The notes beneath the pieces were generated by a model. The model did no database searches. It saw nothing but the letters and a program-made list of their open reading frames with translations, and was not told the DNA's origin. Below are positions 28,001 through 36,070 of a stretch of DNA of 56,889 bases, piece after piece. Positions within the stretch are counted from its first letter, which is position 1. Every line of letters begins with the position of its first letter. Source of the DNA: Candidatus Corynebacterium avicola (lineage in GTDB: Bacteria > Actinomycetota > Actinomycetes > Mycobacteriales > Mycobacteriaceae). The stretch covers positions 1-56,889 of the forward strand of contig DXGC01000072.1 in NCBI GenBank assembly GCA_019114135.1, written 5' to 3'. The translations under genes and the position numbers were made by a program.

Positions 28001-28332
28001 AGGTCATGGAATGCGGTGAGCGGTGGACCCGCTACCTCGAAGAAGAGATGCAGGCCACCGCAGTTGACTCCGAGGTCCCGTTCACCTGGCAGACAGAGGC
28101 CGGGCAGCGGGTCAACGGTTGGCTGGACCAGCTGGTCACCACAGACTCAGGACCGGTGGTCGTGGACCACAAGACCTACCCCGGCAAAAACCCTGTCGGC
28201 CACGTGGTCAAGGAGCACCTCGGGCAAATGGACGTCTACCGGCGGGCACTCAACGCCGCGGGGAAGCCGCCCGCCGGGATCCTCATTCACCTGCCGCTGC
28301 GTGGCGAGGTGCTCGAGGTTGTGCTCTCGTAA
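25081..28332 (+). CDS. AddA/UvrD-like superfamily 1 helicase with C-terminal nuclease
   Basis: 1083 residues. Helicase motifs in order: ASAGSGKTYRL (Walker A, K18), TTFTRAAAAELKDRI (Ia), VVDEFQDTSPLQ (II, D374/E375), WVGDPKQSIYGFRGSDP (III), LAHSYRTRQ (IV), IQTVHRSKGLEWDTVIV (V), LLYVAMTRSKFR (VI). The C-terminus carries a RecB-type nuclease: D1016 (GWLDQL), D1029-H-K1031 (VVVDHKTYPG) and Q1049 (LGQMDVYRRA). AddAB complexes unwind and resect DNA ends. Here the partner genes are McrBC-like, so a defence rather than a repair role is inferred. The start ATG overlaps the upstream stop by four bases; 57 bp separate it from the McrB-like gene. Confidence 0.92.
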   Translation: MSTPSNWTIIKASAGSGKTYRLTEILTERLSGAPGAESTGHQLHPSEIIATTFTRAAAAELKDRIRGTLVDRGMLDAAAAMQTALIGTVNSVTGRILTDFALDAGRSPELSVLTEQTQETSFRLATDSIIAEAEDKNRHLLARTGYDEADDRGYYATGVNWAATIRQVIDHARANNIADHELEGLAETSRAGLADFLDAQSGITEPLNTRSLLAGAARRLPDVLASEVDMDAKKPKPLYDRLPKLRSFANRVERESDILPWTTWLKLAEGKVPGLKGDPLKRIKETYGDVVTAEQILADPELRQDLDDLITLVFRTAASCMRAYAEYKDAMGLIDFTDQEQLTLRLLRGVDVDPATTAAVRETLAARYRVLVVDEFQDTSPLQLAVFTELASLVDEVIWVGDPKQSIYGFRGSDPALMDEAVRAITDPDGINGSSETLAHSYRTRQAPLDLSNRLFGHLFADKDTGSTEDVVLTVPDIRASEYQQDGPLAAGETMTWPHDDGDGRATKDLWYQRIADGLESLGEEPTSDGDLPRRAVLVRNNKHAAELRDVLRDRGISCSGAGTPLSITREGQLVRAALFRLIDHEDTQALVEMIVLMPDHPAHETWFEELTGAEDRDAREELFDAWAEDRTLVFLDQLRSRLVELTVPEIIEEIIDGLDLRFRVAASASPVTRNGAVLGILQAAADYVSEQESAGKPSTTAGFLEHLDEDDTTSSPVTEAGAVEIQTVHRSKGLEWDTVIVALPDGWESFQPAGVWVHSDEPMSMDDPLAGRQITFWPETLLAHKGVKEALLEDPVQMARRTSDLLEEQRLLYVAMTRSKFRTVLAPYSSIGKWKSLKETKLEDEEIAELTADSTPLVFDKQSERPTPAIATAAVLDAKRQGTPTDREVIPATFTASSTQATDELTRAATVTVVADLGEALISGGGDEWNKVGDCIHSYLAAPLGILAPEMKQSVASRLVASWGVGDKVTAAQVMECGERWTRYLEEEMQATAVDSEVPFTWQTEAGQRVNGWLDQLVTTDSGPVVVDHKTYPGKNPVGHVVKEHLGQMDVYRRALNAAGKPPAGILIHLPLRGEVLEVVLS

Positions 28333-28389
28333 TGCTGGCACTGCCAATGTCCTAATAGCTAATCATCCTCTAGAACCTCAAGGAGACTC

Positions 28390-30396
28390 ATGTCTGAAAC
28401 CGCATCATTTCGTGAAGCCGTCCTCATCGTGATCAAGGAAGCCGAGGAACCCCTCCACTACCGAGAAATCACGAAACGAATAACATCTCGGAGACTTGTC
28501 GAGACCCAGGGCAGAACGGTCGAAAATACTGTGAACCGTGTTCTCAACGAACTCGTCGGGGAGAATCTGGTCACCCGACACGGCGATGGCCTCTACGCCT
28601 TCGGGGCCCCGACAGTGAATAACGACAGTCCCATTCCTCCAGTCTCGATGGTAAACGAGGCAGCCTCGGGTGGACCCCGCCGTGGAGACGTCCGCTTCTT
28701 CACCATCCTCCTCACCGGAACCACGACAGACGATCTAAACGACGTCCTGCGGAACTACTCCGATACCAGCGTCGATTCCCATACAACTGAACCGGGAGTC
28801 ACCGTCACCGTAGACGGCCATGCATACACGGATACGGGAAAAACTCGGGGAGCGATGACGCTCGCGCATCTCCGGGACACTGGTCAGGGCATCGTCATCG
28901 CCAGCCGTGTCGCGGCAGTCACCTCCACCGTCGGCCGACTGTTCCGGACCAGTCATCCTCTTGTCTCGTATCATGGTGCCGGTTACGCAACCAGGGACGG
29001 ACAGTTCTACGTCAACCCGCTCTACCCGAATCCAGACTACCCTTCACCCGACAGTTACGATCCGTCCACGGATACTGGATTTGTCGTGCACATCGACCAG
29101 TCCGACGAGCCGGTCAACACTGTCTACACAGGCACCGATCCAGATGATGCAGCATCCACCACAATGGAAAAAGTCGCAGGCAGTGGCTGGTTCAACGAGA
29201 TTTCAGCACTTCCCAAGAACGCCTTCTCGACAACTTTCAATGCCCTCGACAAAGAGGTAGGACGTAACGTGGCAATGGGACTGGATACAGAGCCGAACCA
29301 GGATGTCTCTGACGAAGAGGCGTTCACAGAGGCACTCAGAAGCGATCTGAGTATCTACAAGAACGTCCTTCTGGAAGGAGTCGCCGGGTCCGGAAAATCC
29401 CATTCACTCCATTCACTGATCAGAAGTTATGACGAAGCTCTTCCGACCGACTCCGCCAGCCGAGTCGAGTTCGTAGTTTTCCATCCCTCGAGTACTTACG
29501 AGGACTTCGTCCGGGGGCTGCGGGTAACCGCTTCTCCGGACGGACTCGGAACCCAGTTCGCGATCGAGGATGGCCTGTTCCTCGACATGTGCCAGCGCGC
29601 ATGGAGTGACCCCACACACAACTATCTTCTCTTCATCGACGAGATCAACCGAGCCAACACGGCACGGGTTCTCGGCGACCTGCTCTATGCTATGGAGAAA
29701 TCGAAGCGGGTGACCGTTTCCGAGATTCTTGCCGATTCTTCTGGAAGCGCGCTTTCCGACGTCCGAGATTCCCGTTCGGTACGCCTGCTTACGGCCGATG
29801 ACACCCACCCTCGGTATCTCCGAGTCCCAGAGAATCTTCACATCCTCGGCACAATGAACTCCACTGACAGGTCTGTCGGTTCTCTTGATCTGGCTCTACA
29901 ACGCCGTTTTCGGAGGTTGGTGAAGGAGCCGCTGGGGCATCATGACCTCCTTCATGATCTCGCTCAGGAGTCACTGCCTAACAACTCCGATACTGTTGAC
30001 ACAGCTGACATCAATGAACGTGTCGCGGACTTGGCCTGGTGGCTCGAGGAAATGAATGCACGGCTCCATGACTACGTCGGCCCGGATGCCAGGATCGGTC
30101 ACTCCTACTTCTTCTCGACACCTGCTCCTCGCGAAGGTGCCACCGAAGGAATTATCGACGAGTACATAGAGTCAGTCAGCCGTGCCGTCGTGGATCAGCT
30201 CTGCGAGATCGCCCGAATGTTTGGTCTCAACCAGACTACCCTGGATATCGTCCAGTCCACGCAGGAGACCGACTACGCGCCCCACTACTGGGTGCATCTG
30301 ACCGGTGCCGGCCTAGGACAGAGTCCGGAAGTCGTGGACTTCGATGAGGAATGGTTCGTCGAGGACGATGATGCGGATCTGGAGTCTGGGGAATGA
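28390..30396 (+). CDS. McrB-type AAA+ GTPase with N-terminal HARE-type winged helix
   Basis: 668 residues. Residues 5-75 (FREAVLIVIKEAEEPLHYRE, ENTVNRVLNEL, RHGDGLYAF) form a HARE-HTH (HB1/ASXL-type) winged helix, known from restriction and chromatin proteins and proposed to sense modified DNA. A middle domain (about 95-300) is unassigned. The AAA+ module has Walker A GVAGSGKS (K336), Walker B LLFIDEINRANTARVLGDLL (D417/E418), the McrB guanine-specificity-type motif MNSTDRS (489-495) and an arginine-finger region ALQRRFRR. McrB subunits form rings that stimulate McrC. Its stop overlaps the next start (ATGA). AAGGAG precedes ATG 28390. Confidence 0.93.
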   Translation: MSETASFREAVLIVIKEAEEPLHYREITKRITSRRLVETQGRTVENTVNRVLNELVGENLVTRHGDGLYAFGAPTVNNDSPIPPVSMVNEAASGGPRRGDVRFFTILLTGTTTDDLNDVLRNYSDTSVDSHTTEPGVTVTVDGHAYTDTGKTRGAMTLAHLRDTGQGIVIASRVAAVTSTVGRLFRTSHPLVSYHGAGYATRDGQFYVNPLYPNPDYPSPDSYDPSTDTGFVVHIDQSDEPVNTVYTGTDPDDAASTTMEKVAGSGWFNEISALPKNAFSTTFNALDKEVGRNVAMGLDTEPNQDVSDEEAFTEALRSDLSIYKNVLLEGVAGSGKSHSLHSLIRSYDEALPTDSASRVEFVVFHPSSTYEDFVRGLRVTASPDGLGTQFAIEDGLFLDMCQRAWSDPTHNYLLFIDEINRANTARVLGDLLYAMEKSKRVTVSEILADSSGSALSDVRDSRSVRLLTADDTHPRYLRVPENLHILGTMNSTDRSVGSLDLALQRRFRRLVKEPLGHHDLLHDLAQESLPNNSDTVDTADINERVADLAWWLEEMNARLHDYVGPDARIGHSYFFSTPAPREGATEGIIDEYIESVSRAVVDQLCEIARMFGLNQTTLDIVQSTQETDYAPHYWVHLTGAGLGQSPEVVDFDEEWFVEDDDADLESGE

Positions 30397-31961
30397 CCTC
30401 CGATGTCCGCTGGTTGAAGGCGTCCAAGCTCGGAAACGGTGTTGGCGTAGCCTTCGTCCGAAGCGACGGCCCTCTTCTCATCCTCAATGTCCTCCCCAAG
30501 ATCGCTTCCTGGCGCGACAGCGAGCATGCCGGTCCGTGCTACATCGACATCACGGCACCGCTCCTTTTGCCCCAGCGACAAAAAGCATCGCGAGTTGAAG
30601 TGACCATTCATGAAGGGGATGTCCTAAAGGTACCGGCTGATTACGCAGTCACCTTCCGATCCGCGGCAGCTGAATCGCCGCAGTCTGAGGACACCGGTGT
30701 CGGTGAAGAAACAGAGACCTGTGAAGCTGACACGCCCGGCTCAACGACCGACTACGGAGCGATGGACCGTCTCTTCGATGAGGTCGCGGAACCACGTATG
30801 AAACCGCACGCAGATTGCATGGAACAGGCCCTCCGTCCTGGGCGGGACAAAGTTCAGCACCTCTGGAACCTCGTCTCCGCGAACGACAGCGGCCTTCTCG
30901 ACAGGTTACCGATCCAGAACCAAGAGTTGCTGGGCACAATCGCACCTCACTTTCCGCCCCTGAAACCGCTGATCATGCATGCTTTCGTGGTTGAACTGGC
31001 GAATGCTGTCCGACACCGACGCCATGCCTTTCAGCCACAGACCGAGGATCTCCTGGCGATCCGAGGAAGAATCGACACCTACTCCCTCGCTGACCGGGAA
31101 GCTCGAGGAACGTTACCCGTGACCTGCCATTTCGATGACCTTTCACACGATTCGCCGGCATGGCGTGTTCTACGCGCAGCCAACCGACTCATTGTCAATG
31201 ACGAGGACGCGGAGGTCGACGACAGGACCTTGGCGGCGCAACTGGACAACCGTCTCTCCGATGTCGAAGTGATTCCCACGCCTCGTGCAGTGCAGTCACT
31301 CGTCTCCATTCGCGGAAGCCTCGAAGAGCGCTCGCTACGCGGTCTGCTTCGGCTAGCACGATGCGTCCTCACCATGCGCTACCCGGTCGGTGTCCTATCC
31401 GACGATGCCACTGACTTCGCAACGGAGATCAAGGTTCCTACATCCGGACTTTGGGAGACGCTACTGGCCACTGCGCTGAACAGGTTCACGCGTTACAGGG
31501 CCCACACACAGGGCGCTGGGAGCCAGATCCATCTCTTTGAACACGGAAGGCGAAAGAAGCCTGACATCATTCTGACGGATCCGGACCACAGGACGAAGCG
31601 CACGAAGGTCAAGGACGTGAACTTTGTGATCGATGCGAAATACAAGGAGCTACGCCCCCCAAAGAATCTGCGGAAGAAGTCCGGCCCGTCCATGTCCTGG
31701 CTCTCCATGTCCGACCAGTACCAGTGCTTCGCCTATTCGACACTCCTCGATGCTCCGACGCTGTTCATCACCGTCGGTTCAGACGATGGCTGCGTCACCC
31801 GGACATCGCCGATACCCGGGCAAACGGAGGACGGTCATGCCGTCGGGATCGCACCAGTCCCTTTCCCTGTTCCGGGAGAAATCACTCTGTCAAAGGTCGA
31901 CATCGCGAAAGTGGTGGACTGGCTGGAAGACAACGACGACGCTCTTTCACAACCGACCTAA
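30393..31961 (+). CDS. McrC-type PD-(D/E)xK endonuclease subunit
   Basis: 522 residues. McrC hallmarks: IRGRIDTY followed by CHFDDLSHDSPAWRVLRAA (compare the family C-x-x-D-x-x-x-x-D-x-x-x-N-R/x-L-K pattern), then the nuclease motifs D391 (KKPDIIL), D414-A-K416 (NFVIDAKYKEL) and SDQYQCFAY with the conserved Gln. The N-terminal 115 residues probably contact the McrB ring. Together with the overlapping McrB-like gene it makes a type IV restriction-like pair that cleaves modified or otherwise marked nucleic acid. It is the last gene of the five-gene unit; the next gene (31988) is on the opposite strand. Confidence 0.92.
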   Translation: MTSDVRWLKASKLGNGVGVAFVRSDGPLLILNVLPKIASWRDSEHAGPCYIDITAPLLLPQRQKASRVEVTIHEGDVLKVPADYAVTFRSAAAESPQSEDTGVGEETETCEADTPGSTTDYGAMDRLFDEVAEPRMKPHADCMEQALRPGRDKVQHLWNLVSANDSGLLDRLPIQNQELLGTIAPHFPPLKPLIMHAFVVELANAVRHRRHAFQPQTEDLLAIRGRIDTYSLADREARGTLPVTCHFDDLSHDSPAWRVLRAANRLIVNDEDAEVDDRTLAAQLDNRLSDVEVIPTPRAVQSLVSIRGSLEERSLRGLLRLARCVLTMRYPVGVLSDDATDFATEIKVPTSGLWETLLATALNRFTRYRAHTQGAGSQIHLFEHGRRKKPDIILTDPDHRTKRTKVKDVNFVIDAKYKELRPPKNLRKKSGPSMSWLSMSDQYQCFAYSTLLDAPTLFITVGSDDGCVTRTSPIPGQTEDGHAVGIAPVPFPVPGEITLSKVDIAKVVDWLEDNDDALSQPT

Positions 31962-31987
31962 CTCAACGAAAAAGAGTAGAAAACAAC

Positions 31988-33064
31988 TCAGCGTGCTGCT
32001 CGGATAACCACCCTCTCCCAACGGGTCGCCATGCGCCACAGCCACTCGATGGGCCCGTAGGAGAAGTAGCGCAGCCACAGCACGCTGAGCGCCCACTGCA
32101 GCACCAGGATGGCCGCGCTGATCACCGGCAGCAACCACACCGTGGGCAGCACCTGACCACCGATCATCTGGTTGATCACCCAGATGATCGCCGAAGCACC
32201 GACGTAGTTCGTCAACGCCATCTTCCCCAGCGGAGAGAAAACCACGTCCAGGACATTGCGAGCACCCGTCCGGCGCCACAGCAACGACAGGCCCAGTGTG
32301 TACGCCACCGCCAGCGCCGCACCCGCGATGCCTCCGGTGAGGTCCGCCGTCAGCTGGCTGTCGATGGAATCCGTGAGCAACAGGAACTGGCAGACACCCA
32401 GAGCAACGCCGACCATGGCAGACACCGCGAAGACGATCCGGGAGGTCATCACGTCCTTACGATCGGTGGACTCGAACCAGGCCGGAAGACCGAACTGAGC
32501 GGCGCCGAAACCGGTGATCAGCAGCGTCGCCGAGATCAGCGGGCTGTTGCCGGTGGTCAGGTAGGCGGCGATGGTCAACACCACACCGGCGGCCAGCACC
32601 GGGGTGCGTGGCAGGAACATCGCCGGCACCAGAAGCACCAACGCCATCACCGCGTACATCGACAGGATCTCGCCCGGGTAGAACAGCAGCCAGTGCGCCA
32701 CACCGATGACCAGCAGGCAGAGGAAGCGTCGGACCATCAGCAGGCGTGCGGACTTCACCGCACCGGATTCGCCGGCCGCAGCGTCCCGCCGCTCGTACCG
32801 CCGCACCGAGGAGGAGTACAGCAACCACGCGCTGACGCCGAAGAGGAAGGAGAAGATCGGGACGAAGCGTCCCTGGATGGCCACGTCGTAGATCCGCCAC
32901 AGCAGGTGCGGCCCGATGTTCGCATCGGCCAGGACGACCAGATCCTTGAGATTGACGAACAGGATGCCGCACAGTGCGGCACCCCTCAGGGCGTCGAGGA
33001 ACCGGTACCGGACAGGCCGTACGACGGCGGAAGCCTCAGCCGGGGAGGAGACGAGTGTGGTCAT
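31988..33064 (-). CDS. DUF418-family membrane protein (YeiB-like)
   Basis: 358 residues, about ten predicted membrane helices. The N-terminal RYRFLDALRGAALCGILFVN matches the DUF418/HGSNAT-like start, and GRFVPIFSFLFGVSAWLLY and the C-terminal FSPLGKMALTNYVGAS and YFSYGPIEWLWR segments are family hallmarks. The role is unknown; related proteins are proposed acyl or ion transporters. AAGGATT precedes ATG 33064. It converges with mcrC-like (26 bp gap). Confidence 0.88.
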   Translation of the reverse strand: MTTLVSSPAEASAVVRPVRYRFLDALRGAALCGILFVNLKDLVVLADANIGPHLLWRIYDVAIQGRFVPIFSFLFGVSAWLLYSSSVRRYERRDAAAGESGAVKSARLLMVRRFLCLLVIGVAHWLLFYPGEILSMYAVMALVLLVPAMFLPRTPVLAAGVVLTIAAYLTTGNSPLISATLLITGFGAAQFGLPAWFESTDRKDVMTSRIVFAVSAMVGVALGVCQFLLLTDSIDSQLTADLTGGIAGAALAVAYTLGLSLLWRRTGARNVLDVVFSPLGKMALTNYVGASAIIWVINQMIGGQVLPTVWLLPVISAAILVLQWALSVLWLRYFSYGPIEWLWRMATRWERVVIRAAR

Positions 33065-33367
33065 GGAGAATCCTTCAGAGCGTCAAGTCAGTGATAGTTA
33101 CACAGGCAGATGAGCCTGTGCCGTGAACATGTCTCAGCGTATGGGCGTCACCCCTGTCCCCCCATCGGCCTGAGGGATGATCCTGCAGCACAGGGCCACT
33201 TTCGACCTCCACCCTGGGGAGGTCAGTCCTGGGTATGATTCCAGAACTTCGTGACGGGGGTAACAGCGTCATTCATTTTCAGGACGTCAGGGTTCATTCG
33301 GTCGGACCACAGGTACATTCATCGACAGCAATAACTGACGTCCCCCCCCCCGAGGAGTACCCTTTCC
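33065..33367. promoter_or_regulatory. Divergent control region with a 7-bp-arm inverted repeat and a C10 tract
   Basis: 303 bp between two divergent membrane-protein genes. A perfect inverted repeat cacaggc-agatga-gcctgtg lies at 33101-33120, 37 bp upstream of the DUF418 gene, and could be an operator. A run of ten C (33342-33351) directly precedes the GAGGAG ribosome-binding site of the MFS gene. No gene is seen. Promoter elements were not assigned. Confidence 0.5.
33342..33351 (+). repeat. Homopolymer C10 next to the ribosome-binding site
   Basis: Ten consecutive C bases end one base before GAGGAG and 16 bases before the ATG of the MFS gene. Slippage here would alter promoter-to-RBS spacing or leader folding. 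The length could also be affected by sequencing error. Confidence 0.75.
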
Positions 33368-34882
33368 ATGTCCTTCCTGGACCGCGACGCGATCATCGCT
33401 CCGGTGACATTCAACCGGTGGCTGATCCCACCGGCCGCCCTGGCCATCCACCTCAGCATCGGCCAGGCCTACGCCTTCTCCGTGTTCAAGAGCCCTCTGG
33501 CCGAGCACTTCGACGTCGGAGAGGTCGCCACCGGCTGGATCTTCTCCCTCGCCATCGCGATGCTCGGGATCTCCGCCGCCCTCTTCGGCCCCTGGGTCGA
33601 GAAGGTCGGCCCGCGGAAGTCGATGGTCGCCGCCGGTAGCTGCTGGGTCCTCGGCTTCTTCGTCGCCACCTTCGGCATCTGGACCAACCAGCTCTGGCTG
33701 GTGTACTTCGGCTACGGCTTCATCGGCGGCATCGGCCTGGGCATCGGATACATCTCGCCGGTGTCCACCCTGATGAAGTGGTTCCCGGACCGTCCCGGCC
33801 TGGCCACCGGCCTGGCGATCATGGGCTTCGGTGGTGGTGCGCTGATCGCCAGCCCGCTGTCCAACGACCTCATGGCCCTGTTCAGCGACGACCCGGACTC
33901 CCTGACCCCGGGCATGCCCGCGACCTTCCTCACCCTCGCGATTCTCTACCTCGTCATCATCGCCCTGGGTGCGTTCGTGATCCGCCTTCCGCACCCTGAC
34001 TGGACCCCTAAGGGCTACGACAAACCCGCCACCCCGGCCCGCGCCATCCAGTCCTCCGGCCACGTCGCGGTCAACACCGCAATGAAGACCCCGCAGTTCT
34101 GGCTGCTGTGGATCGTGCTGTTCACCAACGTCACCGCCGGTATCGGCATCCTGGAGTCCGCCTCCCCGATGATCCAGAACTCCTTCGCGATCACCGCGGT
34201 CGCCGCCGGCGGCTTCGTGGGTCTGTTGTCGCTGTTCAACATGGGTGGACGCTTCATCTGGTCCACCGTGTCCGACTACATCGGACGCAAGAACACCTAC
34301 GTCATGTACCTCGGCCTCGGTGCCGTCCTGTACTTCGTGCTGGCCAGCTTCGGCTCACAATCGCTGGCCCTGTTCGTGGTCAGCGCGCTGATCATACTGT
34401 CCTTCTACGGCGGCGGCTTCGCCACCATCCCGGCCTACCTCAAGGACCTCTTCGGCACCTACCAGGTCGGCGCGATCCACGGTCGTCTGCTCACCGCCTG
34501 GGCCGCCGCCGGTGTCGCCGGTCCACTGATCGTGAACTCCGTCGTGGAGTCGCAGGAATCCGCCGGTAACTCCGGCTTCGACCTCTACCGGCTGTCGCTG
34601 TTCATCATGGTCGGCGTCCTGGTCGTCGGCTTCATCGCCAACCTGCTCGTCAAGAAGGTCAACGAGCGTTTCTACGAGGACCCCGAGGTCGTCGAGGCCA
34701 AGCTGCAGGCCGACCGTGCCGCTGCAAAGGCCACCGAGGCGACCAAGAGCGCGGACGCCGCGGCCAAGGCCGGTTCCATCCACACCACCGCAGCCGGGCT
34801 GCTGTACGTGATCGTGGTGTCGTCCCTGGCCTACGGCGTCATCCAGACCGCCGCGAAGGCCGCCGGACTGTTCACCGGGTAA
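33368..34882 (+). CDS. OFA-family MFS transporter (oxalate/formate antiporter-like)
   Basis: 504 residues. FNRWLIPPAALAIHLSIGQAYAFSVF at the N-terminus and GFGGGALIASPL, NMGGRFIWSTVSDYIGRKN and YGGGFATIPAYLKDLFG in the core are typical of the OFA branch, which exchanges small monocarboxylates. Twelve helices are expected, plus an extra C-terminal helix (LLYVIVVSSLAYGVI) after an alanine/lysine-rich cytoplasmic stretch (about 440-475). GAGGAG is at 33352-33357. The substrate is unknown. Confidence 0.9.
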   Translation: MSFLDRDAIIAPVTFNRWLIPPAALAIHLSIGQAYAFSVFKSPLAEHFDVGEVATGWIFSLAIAMLGISAALFGPWVEKVGPRKSMVAAGSCWVLGFFVATFGIWTNQLWLVYFGYGFIGGIGLGIGYISPVSTLMKWFPDRPGLATGLAIMGFGGGALIASPLSNDLMALFSDDPDSLTPGMPATFLTLAILYLVIIALGAFVIRLPHPDWTPKGYDKPATPARAIQSSGHVAVNTAMKTPQFWLLWIVLFTNVTAGIGILESASPMIQNSFAITAVAAGGFVGLLSLFNMGGRFIWSTVSDYIGRKNTYVMYLGLGAVLYFVLASFGSQSLALFVVSALIILSFYGGGFATIPAYLKDLFGTYQVGAIHGRLLTAWAAAGVAGPLIVNSVVESQESAGNSGFDLYRLSLFIMVGVLVVGFIANLLVKKVNERFYEDPEVVEAKLQADRAAAKATEATKSADAAAKAGSIHTTAAGLLYVIVVSSLAYGVIQTAAKAAGLFTG

Positions 34883-34886
34883 GGAC

Positions 34887-35912
34887 TTACTCCTCGGCCA
34901 GCTCGGTGAGGATCTCGTCCAGACGGTCCAGGACGTAGCTCGCGTCGGTGTAACCGGCGATCGTCGACTTGCCGATGCCGTAGACGTGGTCGTCCTCGGC
35001 GGCAGGCAGTGCCTGGAAGGTGGGCATCTCCAGGACTGCGTCGGTCTCGGCACCGTCAGTGGAGCCGTCGAGGAGCTCGCTGTGGAAGATCACGTCGGAG
35101 TCACCGAAGACGCTGGTGATCTCCTCGGTCGACAGCGACTGCTCGTAGCCGTCGGCGTCGCGGGTGGCCTCCTCCACACCGTCGGCGAACTGCACACCGA
35201 CCGGGGTGATGATCTTGCCGAGCATACTGCCGGAACCGTTCGCGCTGAACTCGCCGGGCTCCCACGCGCCGAACATCGACACCTTCAGCTCGCCCGCGAT
35301 GTCGGCGTGCTTCTCGGCGAGCTCCTCCTGGCGAGCCTTGAGCTCCTCGGCCAGGGTCTCCGCTTCCTCGGTGCGGTTGGTCACGTCGGCGATCTGGGCG
35401 ATGCGTCCCTCCCACTCACCACGGGCCTCGCCACCGTGAGTGTAGATGTAGGACGGTGCGACCTCGCGGAGCTGGTCGGTGACCTCCGGCTCGATCATGT
35501 TCGGCACCAGGATCAGGTCCGGGTCCAGACCGGCGACCTCCTCGACATTCACCCCGTCAACGGTGCTGATCACCGGGAGGTCCTTGACCTGCTCGAACTG
35601 CTCCTCGGTGAGCAGCGTCCGGGACGGCTCCGTGGGCATCGCCGCCGGGACAATGCCCAGATCCAGAAGCGCCTAGACGCCGGCGAAGTGCAGCGGGACG
35701 ATGGTCTCCGGGTCGGCGGACACCTCGACCTCGTTGTCCTCGGTGTCGGTCACCGTGCGGGTCTCACCGTCGGAAGCGGAGCTGCCTGAGGAGCTGTCGG
35801 ACGAACCGTCCGAGTCGTCCGAGGAGCAACCGGCGAGGACGAGAGCGGCCGACACGGCGACGGCGGCGATCGCCGAGCGACGGCGTCCGCGGGTGAGCAG
35901 GGACAATGACAT
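34887..35912 (-). pseudogene. Iron-siderophore ABC transporter binding lipoprotein, interrupted by in-frame TAG
   Basis: From ATG 35912 (AGGAGAG upstream) the protein starts with a lipoprotein signal (AAVAVSAALVLAGCSS) and reads TRTVTDTEDNEVEVSADPETIV, typical of FecB/FepB-type binding proteins. After LHFAGV a TAG stop (35675-35673) intervenes. The same frame then continues ALLDLGIVPAAMPTEP, through GLDPDLILVPN and the C-terminal YVLDRLDEILTELAEE, to 34887. Replacing this one codon restores about 341 residues, the normal size. It is therefore either a recent nonsense mutation or a sequence error. No permease or ATPase genes adjoin it. A DtxR-like box lies upstream. Confidence 0.88.
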
Positions 35913-35994
35913 GGTTCTCTCCTGAAATGTCGTGCAACGGGGGTGCGCCACGACAGTCGTGACACTGACCGAAATCATTGCACAGGCATGTTCC

Positions 35995-36013
35995 GGAGGA
36001 AAGGCAAACCTCA
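35995..36013. promoter_or_regulatory. Candidate DtxR (iron repressor) box
   Basis: The 19-bp ggaggaaaggcaaacctca matches the corynebacterial DtxR consensus TTAGGTTAGGCTAACCTAA at 13 positions by eye, including AGG and ACCT half-site cores. It lies 83 bp upstream of the siderophore-binding lipoprotein start and between it and a divergent acetyltransferase gene. Confidence 0.45.
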
Positions 36014-36070
36014 ACTTTCGCGTGAATCAGGTGCACCTGGCGATCAGGTAGGCCGTGTAGACATAGAGGC

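Noticed and set aside
20341..31961. The AddAB-like pair as the housekeeping recombination nuclease
   Set aside because: Not preferred because it is embedded between a membrane protein and McrBC-like genes, lacks the Fe-S cysteines, and corynebacteria usually carry other end-resection enzymes elsewhere. I cannot exclude it without the rest of the genome.
20341..31961. Assignment of the operon to a CoCoNuT system
   Set aside because: CoCoNuT loci have coiled-coil McrB/McrC partners and a different helicase type; here the helicase is AddA/UvrD-like with its own nuclease, and the McrB-like protein carries a HARE winged helix without a long coiled coil.
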